Shown one piece after another: positions 42,482-51,063 of a stretch of DNA of 64,000 bases. The notes beneath the pieces were generated by a model. That model ran no database searches. It saw nothing but the letters and a program-made list of their open reading frames with translations, and was not told where the DNA came from. This DNA comes from Haloferula rosea. GTDB taxonomy: Bacteria; Verrucomicrobiota; Verrucomicrobiia; Verrucomicrobiales; Akkermansiaceae. Numbering within the stretch: position 1 is the stretch's first letter; each line of letters starts with the position of its first letter. The position numbers and the translations under genes were made by a program. The stretch lies in assembly GCF_016595525.1 (NCBI RefSeq), contig NZ_JAENII010000004.1:1-64000 (forward strand), read 5' to 3'.

Positions 42482-43312
42482 TCACTGCTCAACCACCCGG
42501 TAGAATCGTTTGTCGTAGGTGCCGAACGGATTGAAGATCGGCTGCAGCGGCAGACCGGTCCCGCCGTAAACCCCCTCGATGCTCCAGACCTTCAGGTCCG
42601 AGGTGCCCTCAAGACGGTAACTCTTCCCCACTTCACTATCCCAGGTCATCTGGATGCCCCCCTCGACCTTTGAGATCGAAGCCTGGACCGGCGGAAGGGT
42701 GATCCTCACGGTTTCCGGGTCGAGAGTGAAGGCGATCGTGGAGGTGCCAGCTGAGACCGAACCCGTTGCGGAAGTCATCTCACAAACCTGACTCAGGTTG
42801 TCAGGGAGCACATGCACTTCGAAGAGTTCGGCTGGGGACGTTCGGTCGGCGAACTCCAGCTTGATCTCCTTGGATAGTCCCTCTTCATTGACGGGGAAGC
42901 TGGGAAAAGTGCCGCCGGCTTCAGTATCAAGGTCCACACTGAAGACATCGGGGTTGCTGGCGAAGTCCCAGCAATTGGACGACAAAACATTCAGCGAACC
43001 AACGGTCGTCGGCAGCTCACCGCTCCATTCCTGCCCGTTGATGAGAACGCGAACCGAAAGGTCGATGTCCCCGATGAACTGGGCTCGTCCGTTAAGCGCA
43101 CCAAGAATCGGCAGAAACGACAGGGCCTTCACCTCGGCATTCGAGTCGTAGGTCATCTCCAGTTCCACCGCATCGCCGGCGGTCACCCCCGTGCCAGCAA
43201 AACCAGTACCCGAGACGGACCCCACCGTTCCGGTGGCAGCCCACCTGACCTCCGCCGCACCGGCAACCAGAGCAAACAACGAAAATACGAGGGTCGAACA
43301 ACTCCGCTTCAT
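42482..43312 (-). CDS. Secreted beta-rich protein with verrucomicrobial C-terminal module
   Basis: A 276-residue protein with a signal peptide (MKRSCSTLVFSLFALVAGA). The middle is beta-rich and rich in Gly, Thr and Ser (GTVGSVSGTGFAGTGVTAG). The C-terminal about 75 residues (VQASISKVEGGIQMTWDSEV, YRLEGTSDLKVWS, RFYRVVEQ) match the short module found at the end of many secreted verrucomicrobial proteins, a fibronectin-like domain of unknown function. No catalytic motif is seen. The codon use fits its neighbours. It is convergent with ThuA and divergent from the esterase at 43451. Confidence 0.68.
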   Translation of the reverse strand: MKRSCSTLVFSLFALVAGAAEVRWAATGTVGSVSGTGFAGTGVTAGDAVELEMTYDSNAEVKALSFLPILGALNGRAQFIGDIDLSVRVLINGQEWSGELPTTVGSLNVLSSNCWDFASNPDVFSVDLDTEAGGTFPSFPVNEEGLSKEIKLEFADRTSPAELFEVHVLPDNLSQVCEMTSATGSVSAGTSTIAFTLDPETVRITLPPVQASISKVEGGIQMTWDSEVGKSYRLEGTSDLKVWSIEGVYGGTGLPLQPIFNPFGTYDKRFYRVVEQ

Positions 43313-43450
43313 GGCCGGAAAACCACTGCGATTCCCCCGGCCTAGCAAGCCCATAAATGGCCCGACTGAGCCACCGCTGTCACCGAAATCCGATCGTCGC
43401 ATTTCAAGCGACTGATAGCCAGCGACTGCCGAACACGTTTCACTCCCAGC

Positions 43451-44287
43451 ATGCTTCGATTTCTTTTCCTGATCCTCTTCACCGCTCACGCCACTGCATT
43501 CACTTATCCCCCTGAGTTCGCGGGGGTCCGCAGTGAAGTCTACAGGACCGTCGGTGATACCGAGCTCCGGTTGTGGTTCTTTGGCAAAGCCGAAGAAGGG
43601 CATCCGAAACCGGCCATTGTCTTCTTCTTCGGAGGCGGATGGAACAGTGGTTCTCCCGCCCAGTTCGAACGCCAGGCAAAGCACTTCGCCGAGCGCGGCA
43701 TGATCGCCATGGTCGCCGACTATCGGGTGAAGAGCCGGAACCAAACGCCTGCCGTCGAATGCGTGAAGGACGGGAAGGCGGCCATCGCCTGGGTGCGCAA
43801 GCATGCGAAGCGGCTCGGCATCCACCCGGAACGGATCGCCGCTGCAGGGGGCTCCGCTGGGGGTCACGTCGCCGCCACCACCGGCACCCTCACCGGCTTC
43901 GGCTCCGATGAGCGCCCCAATGCCATGATCCTTTTCAACCCAGTTCTGACCCTGGCGGATCTCGACGGGTGGAAGGCGAAAGGCTTTGGAGTCAAGGGGC
44001 GGCTCGGCGTCGGGAAAGCCGAGGACCTTTCACCTTCGCATCATATCGGAACACACACCCCTCCCACCCTCATCCTCCACGGAGACAAGGATACCACCGT
44101 CCTGCTTTCCTCCGTTCAGGTCTTCGAGGCACGCATGAAAAAAGAGAGCCGTCCCTGCAAGCTCGTCGTGTATCCGGGAGCAGGTCACGGCTTCTTCAAC
44201 CGCGGACAGACCTACGACGAAACGCTCGCGGAGGCCGACCAGTTCCTCGTCGATCTCGGCTGGATCAAGCCGGTCGACACCAACTGA
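43451..44287 (+). CDS. Secreted alpha/beta hydrolase
   Basis: A 278-residue enzyme with a signal peptide (MLRFLFLILFTAHATA). The oxyanion hole is FFFGGGWNSGSP, the nucleophile AAAGGSAGGHVAATT, the acid LHGDKDTTV and the His PGAGHGFFN. This is the second BD-FAE-like esterase set in the window with a nearly identical architecture (see 5183 and 24517), though their sequences are clearly diverged. It probably deacetylates polysaccharides. A DUF5690-like transporter gene follows after 59 bases. Confidence 0.87.
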   Translation: MLRFLFLILFTAHATAFTYPPEFAGVRSEVYRTVGDTELRLWFFGKAEEGHPKPAIVFFFGGGWNSGSPAQFERQAKHFAERGMIAMVADYRVKSRNQTPAVECVKDGKAAIAWVRKHAKRLGIHPERIAAAGGSAGGHVAATTGTLTGFGSDERPNAMILFNPVLTLADLDGWKAKGFGVKGRLGVGKAEDLSPSHHIGTHTPPTLILHGDKDTTVLLSSVQVFEARMKKESRPCKLVVYPGAGHGFFNRGQTYDETLAEADQFLVDLGWIKPVDTN

Positions 44288-44346
44288 GGGGTTCTGCCCG
44301 CAGACGGCGCTGGTATCCAAGGCTGCCGGAGCCTATCAATACAACA

Positions 44347-45660
44347 ATGGCAGATCGATCGGAGCGGAGCCGGATCACGGCGCATCTCGCCAGTCACCCA
44401 AAGACATTCGTCCTCTTCGCGACGGCATCCGCCTTCGCCTGTTACTTCTGTACCTACGCCTTCAGGAAACCCTTCAGTGCGGCGACCTTCGAAGGGGTGC
44501 CACTCTTCCTGTCATTCGATGGCCGGACGCTGGAACCCAAAACCTTGTTCGTCATTGCCCAGATCTTCGGCTACTGCGTGTCGAAGTTCATCGGCACCCG
44601 ACTGTGTGCGGAGCTGCGCCGCGAAGACCTCGCCAAGGCACTGATCATCACCGTCCTGCTCGGCATGCTTGCCCTTCTGGGATTCGCGACCCTTCCCCTG
44701 CCGCTGAAGGTGATCGCCATCTTCCTGAACGGGATTCCGCTGGGTGTGATCTGGGGATTCATCGTTCGATACCTCGAGGGGCGCAGCACCTCGGAACTCC
44801 TGCTCGCCGGCCTTTCGAGCTCCTACATCCTGTCCAGCGGCGAGGTGAAACGGGTCGGCCGCTGGCTGATCGAATCGGGCGTGTCGGAATTCTGGATGCC
44901 CTTCGCCACCGGTGCCCTGTTCCTTCTGCCCTTCCTCGCATCGGTCGGCTTGCTGTCACTGCTTCCCGCTCCCAGCGCCGAGGACGAAGCCCTGCGCATC
45001 CGCCGCCAACCGATGGACCGGGAACGCCGCTGGGCCTTCATGCGGCGCTTCTTTCCCGGCATGATCCTGCTTTGCATCGCCTACCTGTTCCTGACTGCCT
45101 ACCGCGACTTCCGTGACAACTATCAGGCCGACCTGTTCATGCAGATGGGCATCGAGGAAGCCGCCGCCTTTTCCCGCACCGAACGCCCGATCGCCTTCTT
45201 TGTCATGATCGTGATGGCCCTGCTGTTCTTGATCCGCAAGAACCGCACCGCGCTCGCAGTGAGCTACGGCATCATGATCTCAGGCCTGGCCATGATGGGT
45301 GGCTCGACGTGGCTCTATCAGAGCCGGGAGATCAGTGGTGAAATGTGGATGATCGCCAGCGGCTTGGGTGCCTATCTCGCCTACGTTCCTTTCGGCAGCC
45401 TGTTGTTTGACCGCACCATCGCGGTAACCCGGTTCCAAGGCACGGCAGTATTCGCCATCTACGTGGCCGACGCATTGGGGTACACCGGATCAGTGGGTGT
45501 GCAGCTGTACAAGGACCTCTTCGCAGGTGACGAGAGCCGCTTGGACTTCTTCATGAACTTCACCTATGGCATGGCCGCCGTCGGCATCCCCCTGATGGCG
45601 GGCGCGATGATCTACTTCCTCGGACAGAAGCCGGAGCCGGAGCCAGCTACGGACGCGTGA
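44347..45660 (+). CDS. Major-facilitator-like membrane transporter (DUF5690-like)
   Basis: A 437-residue inner-membrane protein with 10-12 hydrophobic helices, for example AFACYFCTYAFRKPFSAATF, LPLKVIAIFLNGIPLGVIWGFIV, MIVMALLFLIRK and MAAVGIPLMAGAMIYFL. The CTYAFRKPFSAATFEG segment is found in the DUF5690 family, related to the MFS superfamily. The substrate is unknown; a sugar or organophosphate is plausible from the neighbours but not shown. Its 3' end overlaps the convergent phosphatase gene by 14 bases (45647-45660). Confidence 0.8.
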   Translation: MADRSERSRITAHLASHPKTFVLFATASAFACYFCTYAFRKPFSAATFEGVPLFLSFDGRTLEPKTLFVIAQIFGYCVSKFIGTRLCAELRREDLAKALIITVLLGMLALLGFATLPLPLKVIAIFLNGIPLGVIWGFIVRYLEGRSTSELLLAGLSSSYILSSGEVKRVGRWLIESGVSEFWMPFATGALFLLPFLASVGLLSLLPAPSAEDEALRIRRQPMDRERRWAFMRRFFPGMILLCIAYLFLTAYRDFRDNYQADLFMQMGIEEAAAFSRTERPIAFFVMIVMALLFLIRKNRTALAVSYGIMISGLAMMGGSTWLYQSREISGEMWMIASGLGAYLAYVPFGSLLFDRTIAVTRFQGTAVFAIYVADALGYTGSVGVQLYKDLFAGDESRLDFFMNFTYGMAAVGIPLMAGAMIYFLGQKPEPEPATDA

Positions 45661-48409
45661 TCCTGAAGTACTCCTTTGCCCGAACCCCCAGATCGACCGC
45701 CACCGCCGCCTGCATCAGGGAACCCGTTCCCACCATCTCGAGCACATCAACCCAGTTCGTCAGGTCGGTGCTACGCTGGATCTGATAGGGCACGCCGCTC
45801 TCGCTTTGCCACCAAAGTTTCATCTCACTCCCATCGAGCGCCGACTGCTCGATTCGGAAGGGAACTTCGGGAGTCACCGTGAACAGGAAGCGATTCGAGA
45901 CCTCGGTGTAGGAGTCATTGATGAAGAGGGCCAGGAAGTAGTCTCCCGGCGGAAGTTCAGGCAACTCGAAGGTGACGCTGCCCGTCGTGTTTCCATCCAC
46001 ATAGAGGTAGGCCGTCAAGACGTCCTCACCCGGCGTTTCCCCCTGCTTGAAGATTCCCATCCAGTCCTTCGGAGTTCCCGGTCCGTCCGTGAAATCAACG
46101 GTGAAGTCCTCACCTTGTCGGACCGTCGCGGAAGCCATGGAAACCTGTGAGATCTCCGTGCCCACCGAGAACCGCACCCGCTGGGCAATGCCGGTGTATC
46201 CGCCGTTGAGGAAGTAGTCGGCAAAGTAGTATCCCTTCGGCAAACCATTGAATGACAGGGTGCCCGCCTCACCTGCGGTTCCCGGTGTCCGGGTTCCATT
46301 CAGGTAGTCCCAGTCGGTCGACAACTCTGTCCCGGGCGTGTCGCCTTCCCGGTAGATTCCGATCCAGTCGCTGTCTCCTGCGGGTGCACCCGCATACGAG
46401 ATCTCCACCGTTTCCCCCTCGTCGAACGACTCCTTGTTCGGCGTCAGCGTCGGTTCATCGCCCACATAGAACGGCACCCGTGGTGCGATCTCCGCGTAGC
46501 CATCGTCCGTGAAGAAGGCCACATACCATTCCCCTTCCGGAAGGTTCTGGGTGAAGTTCAGCACCCCGCTCGATCCATCGACATAGGACCACGCCGTCGA
46601 AGCCGTGCCGGAGCCCGGCGTATCCCCCTTTCGGTAAATACCGATCCAATCCTGAGCAAGGCCGGGGCCGCCACTGTAATTCACCTGCACATCCTCATTG
46701 AGGGCATACACCTTCTTCTCGATGGAAATCTCTGGATCTCCGGTGAAACCACTTCCCGTCACCTCGAACTCCAGTGGAGTGGACCACTCCGACCACTCCA
46801 CGTTCGAGTCCCGGTGACGCACGCGGGCGAAGTACGTTCCGTCAGCGAGGGAGTCCACCGGCAACTCGTACTGGAGGATGTCCACCCCGTCATGGGTATC
46901 GATCGGCGTGTAGTCCGGAGCTCCCGTATCTCCATAAATGTTCTCCACATCCCTCAGGCGATCCACCTTGAGATCAAGGAAGGACGCATCTGTCGCCACC
47001 TGGAACCAGGTGCTGTTGAGCACCTCCGAGGTGGAAGTCGAGAATGCCGCACTCTGAAGAGTGAGGGGCAGGGTGATCGGAGCAGGCTCCGAATTCGTCA
47101 GGCTGGGTTTGCCCGGCGCGGCGACACCCAGCTTGCGGCTGAACTCATCGACCAGAAGGCTGTTGTAGGACCAGCGGGTCGCAGTGGGGAACTTCACGTT
47201 CGCCTCCGCAAAGCACTTCACATTCATCGTCCGGGCATCCAGATCGAACTCGATCAACTGCCAGGCCCAATGCGCCAGGGTCTTCTGCACATCGTCGTAG
47301 TCCGCCTCGTTCGACTGCCCCCAGAACTGGTCCCACGAGCTCCCGCCGGAGATGATGTGGTAGATCGGCCAATCCCGCGTCTGTCCCCTCGCATAAATGT
47401 GGTGGTGCGCCCCGATGTTCAGCACGTGCTTCCCGGTCTGGGCGAAGACCTGCATCGCGGTATTCCTCAACCACCCGGAGATGTCGCCGATGTACTGCTC
47501 GGCCTGGTAGGGGCGGTGGCAGAGGCTGATCATCCAGTCGATCCCGGAGTCCGCTTCGGCCGCATCCACGAGGTTCTGCACCCACCCGGTCTGCGTGGCT
47601 CCGGTGTGCTCGCTCGAGGTGTGGACAAAGGCGACGTTGGCCAGCTGATACGCATAGTAGACCTCGGGATCGGGGCTGCTCACTCCGGCGCAGGTGAAAT
47701 CATCATAGGTGAACAGGGTCTTGTAGTTGGCAAGGCCCGGGTCCTGATAGGTTTCGTGGTTCCCGATCGTCGTCATGATCGGAATGTACGGGGAGATCCA
47801 TCCGTTGAACTCGAAATGCAGGTTCCGATAGTGATTCAGGGTTCCCACATCGACCTGATCACCCGGCATGATGGCCACGTCGATCGCTTCCTCGATGGGA
47901 ACCCCGTAGAGGTCCTCGACCTTCTTCTTGGCCCGCTCGACAAGCCGCTCGAACCTTCGCTGGCTCGGATCGATGATCTGGTTGTCCCCCAGAACGAGCA
48001 CACGGAATCTGCCCGTCGAGGTTCCAAGGGGCTTCGGGGTGCGGAAACGGAACGTGGCGGAAGTGACGTTCTCCGTTCGAACCCGGTATTCATAGTAGGT
48101 GTCCGGCTGAAGCCCGGTGATCTGGCCCGCATGATAGTGGTAGCCGGAGCCCATGACCGTCCGACTTCCCGTCACGGTCTGGTTCAGGGGCCCACCATCG
48201 ACACCGTAGTCGATGAATGTGTCCGCATCGCTGTCCGTCCACCAGCTTACCCGCATCGAGTCGGGGCGCGGAGCGTGGAGATACGGACGCAGCCCGGCAG
48301 GCGTGCCGCTGAAATTGAAGTCAATGGCTCCGAATGCGGAACCGGGACGCAGGAAAGAGGCACCTACGGCGGCAAAGCTGCTGAGGCGCAGGAATTGGGA
48401 TCGATTCAT
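45647..48409 (-). CDS. Secreted calcineurin-type metallophosphoesterase with three DWIGIY domains
   Basis: A 920-residue protein with a twin-Arg-less signal region (NRSQFLRLSSFAAVGASFL). Residues 40-125 form a purple-acid-phosphatase-like fibronectin domain (MRVSWWTDSDADTFIDYG), and 135-400 the metallophosphoesterase domain with VLGDNQ (141-144), PGDQVD (182-187), IGNHE (215-219), CHRP (298) and GAHHHIYAR (334-341), which would bind two metals. Residues 555-650, 651-752 and 753-847 are three DWIGIY repeats (coordinates 46738-45869), and a C-terminal module ends FRITRP. It probably acts outside the cell on phosphomonoesters or on phosphorylated glycans. It is one of three neighbours sharing this domain. 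Confidence 0.9.
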   Translation of the reverse strand: MNRSQFLRLSSFAAVGASFLRPGSAFGAIDFNFSGTPAGLRPYLHAPRPDSMRVSWWTDSDADTFIDYGVDGGPLNQTVTGSRTVMGSGYHYHAGQITGLQPDTYYEYRVRTENVTSATFRFRTPKPLGTSTGRFRVLVLGDNQIIDPSQRRFERLVERAKKKVEDLYGVPIEEAIDVAIMPGDQVDVGTLNHYRNLHFEFNGWISPYIPIMTTIGNHETYQDPGLANYKTLFTYDDFTCAGVSSPDPEVYYAYQLANVAFVHTSSEHTGATQTGWVQNLVDAAEADSGIDWMISLCHRPYQAEQYIGDISGWLRNTAMQVFAQTGKHVLNIGAHHHIYARGQTRDWPIYHIISGGSSWDQFWGQSNEADYDDVQKTLAHWAWQLIEFDLDARTMNVKCFAEANVKFPTATRWSYNSLLVDEFSRKLGVAAPGKPSLTNSEPAPITLPLTLQSAAFSTSTSEVLNSTWFQVATDASFLDLKVDRLRDVENIYGDTGAPDYTPIDTHDGVDILQYELPVDSLADGTYFARVRHRDSNVEWSEWSTPLEFEVTGSGFTGDPEISIEKKVYALNEDVQVNYSGGPGLAQDWIGIYRKGDTPGSGTASTAWSYVDGSSGVLNFTQNLPEGEWYVAFFTDDGYAEIAPRVPFYVGDEPTLTPNKESFDEGETVEISYAGAPAGDSDWIGIYREGDTPGTELSTDWDYLNGTRTPGTAGEAGTLSFNGLPKGYYFADYFLNGGYTGIAQRVRFSVGTEISQVSMASATVRQGEDFTVDFTDGPGTPKDWMGIFKQGETPGEDVLTAYLYVDGNTTGSVTFELPELPPGDYFLALFINDSYTEVSNRFLFTVTPEVPFRIEQSALDGSEMKLWWQSESGVPYQIQRSTDLTNWVDVLEMVGTGSLMQAAVAVDLGVRAKEYFRITRP
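45869..46738 (-). repeat. Three tandem DWIGIY domains inside the phosphatase
   Basis: Approximate coordinates are 46738-46457, 46456-46154 and 46147-45869. Each copy is 90-100 residues with DWIGIY or DWMGIF followed by (R/K)xGDTPG, a Y(V/L)(D/N)G strand, then GEWYVAFF, GYYFADYF or GDYFLALF, (D/N)DGY or NGGY, and a finishing F(Y/S/T)V strand. Copies are about 30-40% alike by eye, so the duplication is old. Confidence 0.8.
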
Positions 48410-48432
48410 GAGGTTTGGGGAACCGTCGGCAT

Positions 48433-50109
48433 TCAAGGGGCAGGAGCCTCGATTTCATACACACGGTAGAATCGGCGGACGGGAGTGGGCTCGGGCAGAT
48501 CCTCAGTGAAGGTGGTCGTTCCGTCCCCGTCGCTCGCCAAGGCGATCTGAACGATCTCCCAATCGAAGACAGGGTCACCCTCGAGGGTGTCCGAAGCATA
48601 GATATCATATTCCATGCCCGCCTTTGATTCCCACTCGAGTGTCAGGATCTCGCCGTCCACCGGATCGTTGCCACGGACCACGGAAACCACCTTGATGACC
48701 TCTTCCACCGGTTCCACCACGCTGAAGGTCAGAGGACCACCGACGATCTCGTAGCCATCATTCAACATATGGACGACGTAGTAGTCTCCCAGAGGAAGCG
48801 TGAATTCGACGGAACCATCGACCGGGCCGGCACCCGCGGACTGGGTGCCGTTCAAATACCTCCACTGGGTCGAGAAGTCCGTGCCCGGGCTGTCCTCCAT
48901 CCGGTAAACCCCGATCCAATCGGTCGGCCCGGCCGCAGCTCCGGTCCAGCTGACCGTGAGCGTCTGGCCACCCACCACACTGGCGCTATCGATCGAGAAG
49001 GCGGCGGTATTTTCCGCGGCACGAAGGACTCGCTTGGTCACCGATTGGCCACTGGCATTCGCCTCGATGCTGAAGTCGGTCACTGGAGCCGGCACCATCA
49101 CCGAAGTCGATCCAAGCCCCGTCAGGGGATCGGTATCGGAAGTCACATCCACGGAACCGGTCCCATCGGAAAGGGTCACCGTCGCGCCGGGCGGGCTGAC
49201 TTCCCATTGAAGCGTCACCATGAAGTCCGGCCCCACCACCAAATCGGAATCGGAGGTCAGCGACAGGCTTTCGCCAGTCAGCAGTGCGAGCTCCTGCTCC
49301 AACCCGGTTGAAAGCTGGAGCGTGAAGACCGTGCTCTGGGTCACTCCGGACAGAACGATGGAACCCAGTCCCGTCCCCAGATCGGTCGAACCCGTCACAT
49401 CGACGGCACCCGATCCATCATCCAGCGAAACGGTCAGCGTTGGCGAGCTCTGAGCAATTTCCCAGGAAAGGGTCAGATCCGTTCCATCGATGTACTGAAG
49501 ATCACTCGCGAAGGAAACGATCTCCGGGACCCGCGGCCCTTGATCAAAGGTCACGTTGTCGATCGCCAGATAGTCCTGGAGACCGCCGGTCTGGGTCAAG
49601 GAGAGGGTCAGGACTTCGTCCACCGCACCGGTCTCGTTGATCGCTACGGTCTCGCGGATGCCAGCAGTGTTCCCGGTCCAGGTTCCGCTCGCCAGGATCC
49701 CGCTTGTCGGCCCTTCAAGCTGCCAGTCGACAACCACCCCGCCACCACCAGCCCATTCGTCGAGATCCACACTCGTGACTTCGACGAAGGTTCCGGTCTT
49801 CGGAGCGAACTCAATCGATGCCGCCGTACCATTCAGCTGAAACACGTCACCACGACCATTCCAACTGGTGTAGGTTTGCCATCCGGAGTCCCCGAGGGGC
49901 GACCAGGTGACCGCGACGTCCGGAGTGCCCACCACTCCGGAAGCACCGGCAGCCACCGAGATACCCGGAACCGCTGCCGCCACATTACTGCCATAGTTTG
50001 CCGGGACATCCTGATTGGAGCCCGTCCAACTCCCTTCGAGAACGGTGGTGGCGTGGCTTGGGAGCAGCAATGCAGCTCCCAGAAGTGTGGAGATGACGAA
50101 TGGCTTCAT
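48433..50109 (-). CDS. Secreted Ig-like protein with one DWIGIY domain
   Basis: A 558-residue protein with a signal peptide (MKPFVISTLLGAALLLPSHA). Residues about 22-190 contain a lectin-like beta-sandwich (DWQLEGPTSGILASGTWTG). Two internally related strands blocks lie near 200-275 and 280-360 (SGAVDVTGSTDLGTGLGS and GTGSVDVTSDTDPLTGLGS). A DWIGIY domain (TDWIGVYRMEDSPG, LNGTQSAG, GDYYVVHMLNDGYE) occupies 369-466 (coordinates 49005-48712). The end (RRFYRVYEIEAPAP) has the FYRV module. It lies 23 bases upstream of the phosphatase gene on the same strand, so they are one operon. Confidence 0.82.
   Translation of the reverse strand: MKPFVISTLLGAALLLPSHATTVLEGSWTGSNQDVPANYGSNVAAAVPGISVAAGASGVVGTPDVAVTWSPLGDSGWQTYTSWNGRGDVFQLNGTAASIEFAPKTGTFVEVTSVDLDEWAGGGGVVVDWQLEGPTSGILASGTWTGNTAGIRETVAINETGAVDEVLTLSLTQTGGLQDYLAIDNVTFDQGPRVPEIVSFASDLQYIDGTDLTLSWEIAQSSPTLTVSLDDGSGAVDVTGSTDLGTGLGSIVLSGVTQSTVFTLQLSTGLEQELALLTGESLSLTSDSDLVVGPDFMVTLQWEVSPPGATVTLSDGTGSVDVTSDTDPLTGLGSTSVMVPAPVTDFSIEANASGQSVTKRVLRAAENTAAFSIDSASVVGGQTLTVSWTGAAAGPTDWIGVYRMEDSPGTDFSTQWRYLNGTQSAGAGPVDGSVEFTLPLGDYYVVHMLNDGYEIVGGPLTFSVVEPVEEVIKVVSVVRGNDPVDGEILTLEWESKAGMEYDIYASDTLEGDPVFDWEIVQIALASDGDGTTTFTEDLPEPTPVRRFYRVYEIEAPAP
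48712..49005 (-). repeat. DWIGIY domain copy in the Ig-like protein
   Basis: The fourth of six copies in the cluster: TDWIGVYRMEDSPGTDFS, then WRYLNGTQ, GSVEFTLPLGDYYVVHML, NDGYEIVGGPLTFSV. It shares the pattern of the copies in the two adjoining genes. Confidence 0.78.
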
Positions 50110-50148
50110 GGTCGACGTGGGTAATTTTGTTAGAGAGTATTCGGCATT

Positions 50149-50907
50149 TCAGGCGCGACGACGAAGCCGCACGAGGAGAAGGCCGGACGCGCAGAGAAGG
50201 AAGGTGGAGGGCTCCGGAACGACTGAGAACGAAGTTTCCGCGAGAACGGTGTATCCGTCGTTCGCCAGAAGATAGGCGTCGTAATCGCCGGCACTCAGCG
50301 AATCAAAACCACTGAGGTTTCCGTCGGTTCCGGAGGTGTACTGAAAAGCCGTCGAGAACTCGACACCCGGAGTTTCGCCGTCCCGATAGATGCCAATCCA
50401 GTCGGTGCTCACAAAACCATCGTTGCCGGACCAATCGAAGCGGATCGTCTCCCCAGCCTCATAGCTCGCCTTGTCGGCTACAAGTCCGATGCCCAGGGAC
50501 GGAGCAACCGTGAAATTCACTCCGCCCACGGTTCCAGCGACCGCACCATATCCATTGTTCGACAGGAAATGGACCGTCCAGTTGCCGAGGTAGGCATTGT
50601 TCAGCTCGAAGGTTCCCGTCGCGAGTGCGTCCAGATCGGCCGAACCGGATGCCTGGGTGCCGTCCACATAGCCCCAGCTTGTCGCCGCCGGATCCCCGGT
50701 GGGGACCACTCCATCAGGGTAAACCCCGATCCAGTCGGTGCTCGAACCACCACTGTGATCCGCGAATGAAGCCGTGATGGCATCACCAGGACGGAAGGTC
50801 GTTGCATTCAGCGTCAAGGTCGCCGCATGGGCAGCCGGATGCACAAGGGTCAATAAGCATGCTCGAATGAGCAGGGTGCTGAGGAAGGAGGGAGCAGGAG
50901 TTTTCAC
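50149..50907 (-). CDS. Secreted PEP-CTERM protein with two DWIGIY domains
   Basis: A 252-residue protein with a signal peptide (FLSTLLIRACLLTLVHPAAHA) and two tandem DWIGIY domains, residues 29-136 (DWIGVYPDGVVPTGDP, WTVHFLSNNGYGAVAG) and 139-230 (DWIGIYRDGETPGVEF, GDYDAYLLANDGYTV). The C-terminus VPEPST, a hydrophobic stretch, then RLRRRA is a PEP-CTERM sorting signal, recognised by the exosortase system. The preferred start is a GTG at 50907 preceded by ggaggaggg; an in-frame ATG at 50937 is possible. It lies 39 bases before the Ig-like gene and probably forms the first gene of the operon. Confidence 0.85.
   Translation of the reverse strand: MKTPAPSFLSTLLIRACLLTLVHPAAHAATLTLNATTFRPGDAITASFADHSGGSSTDWIGVYPDGVVPTGDPAATSWGYVDGTQASGSADLDALATGTFELNNAYLGNWTVHFLSNNGYGAVAGTVGGVNFTVAPSLGIGLVADKASYEAGETIRFDWSGNDGFVSTDWIGIYRDGETPGVEFSTAFQYTSGTDGNLSGFDSLSAGDYDAYLLANDGYTVLAETSFSVVPEPSTFLLCASGLLLVRLRRRA
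50218..50823 (-). repeat. Two tandem DWIGIY domains in the PEP-CTERM protein
   Basis: Approximate coordinates are 50823-50500 and 50493-50218. The first copy is the most diverged (GVYPDGVVPTGD), the second is close to consensus (GIYRDGETPG, ANDGY). Confidence 0.78.
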
Positions 50908-51063
50908 GATAGCATGAACCCTCCTCCAGCCCTTCATCGCACCGTAAGAGTCAAAAACGACGGAATGGGTGGCAAAAACGCCGGGTCGGCCGGCGCCGTC
51001 TTCGATTCGCCCCTTCGAGATTGACGAACGCCGGATCGACATGGGCAGAGTGTTCGAGCGACC

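Noticed and set aside
46814-48469. 551-codon plus-strand frame across the phosphatase gene
   Set aside because: It is antisense to the secreted phosphatase, with no recognisable domain; the minus-strand gene has clear motifs.
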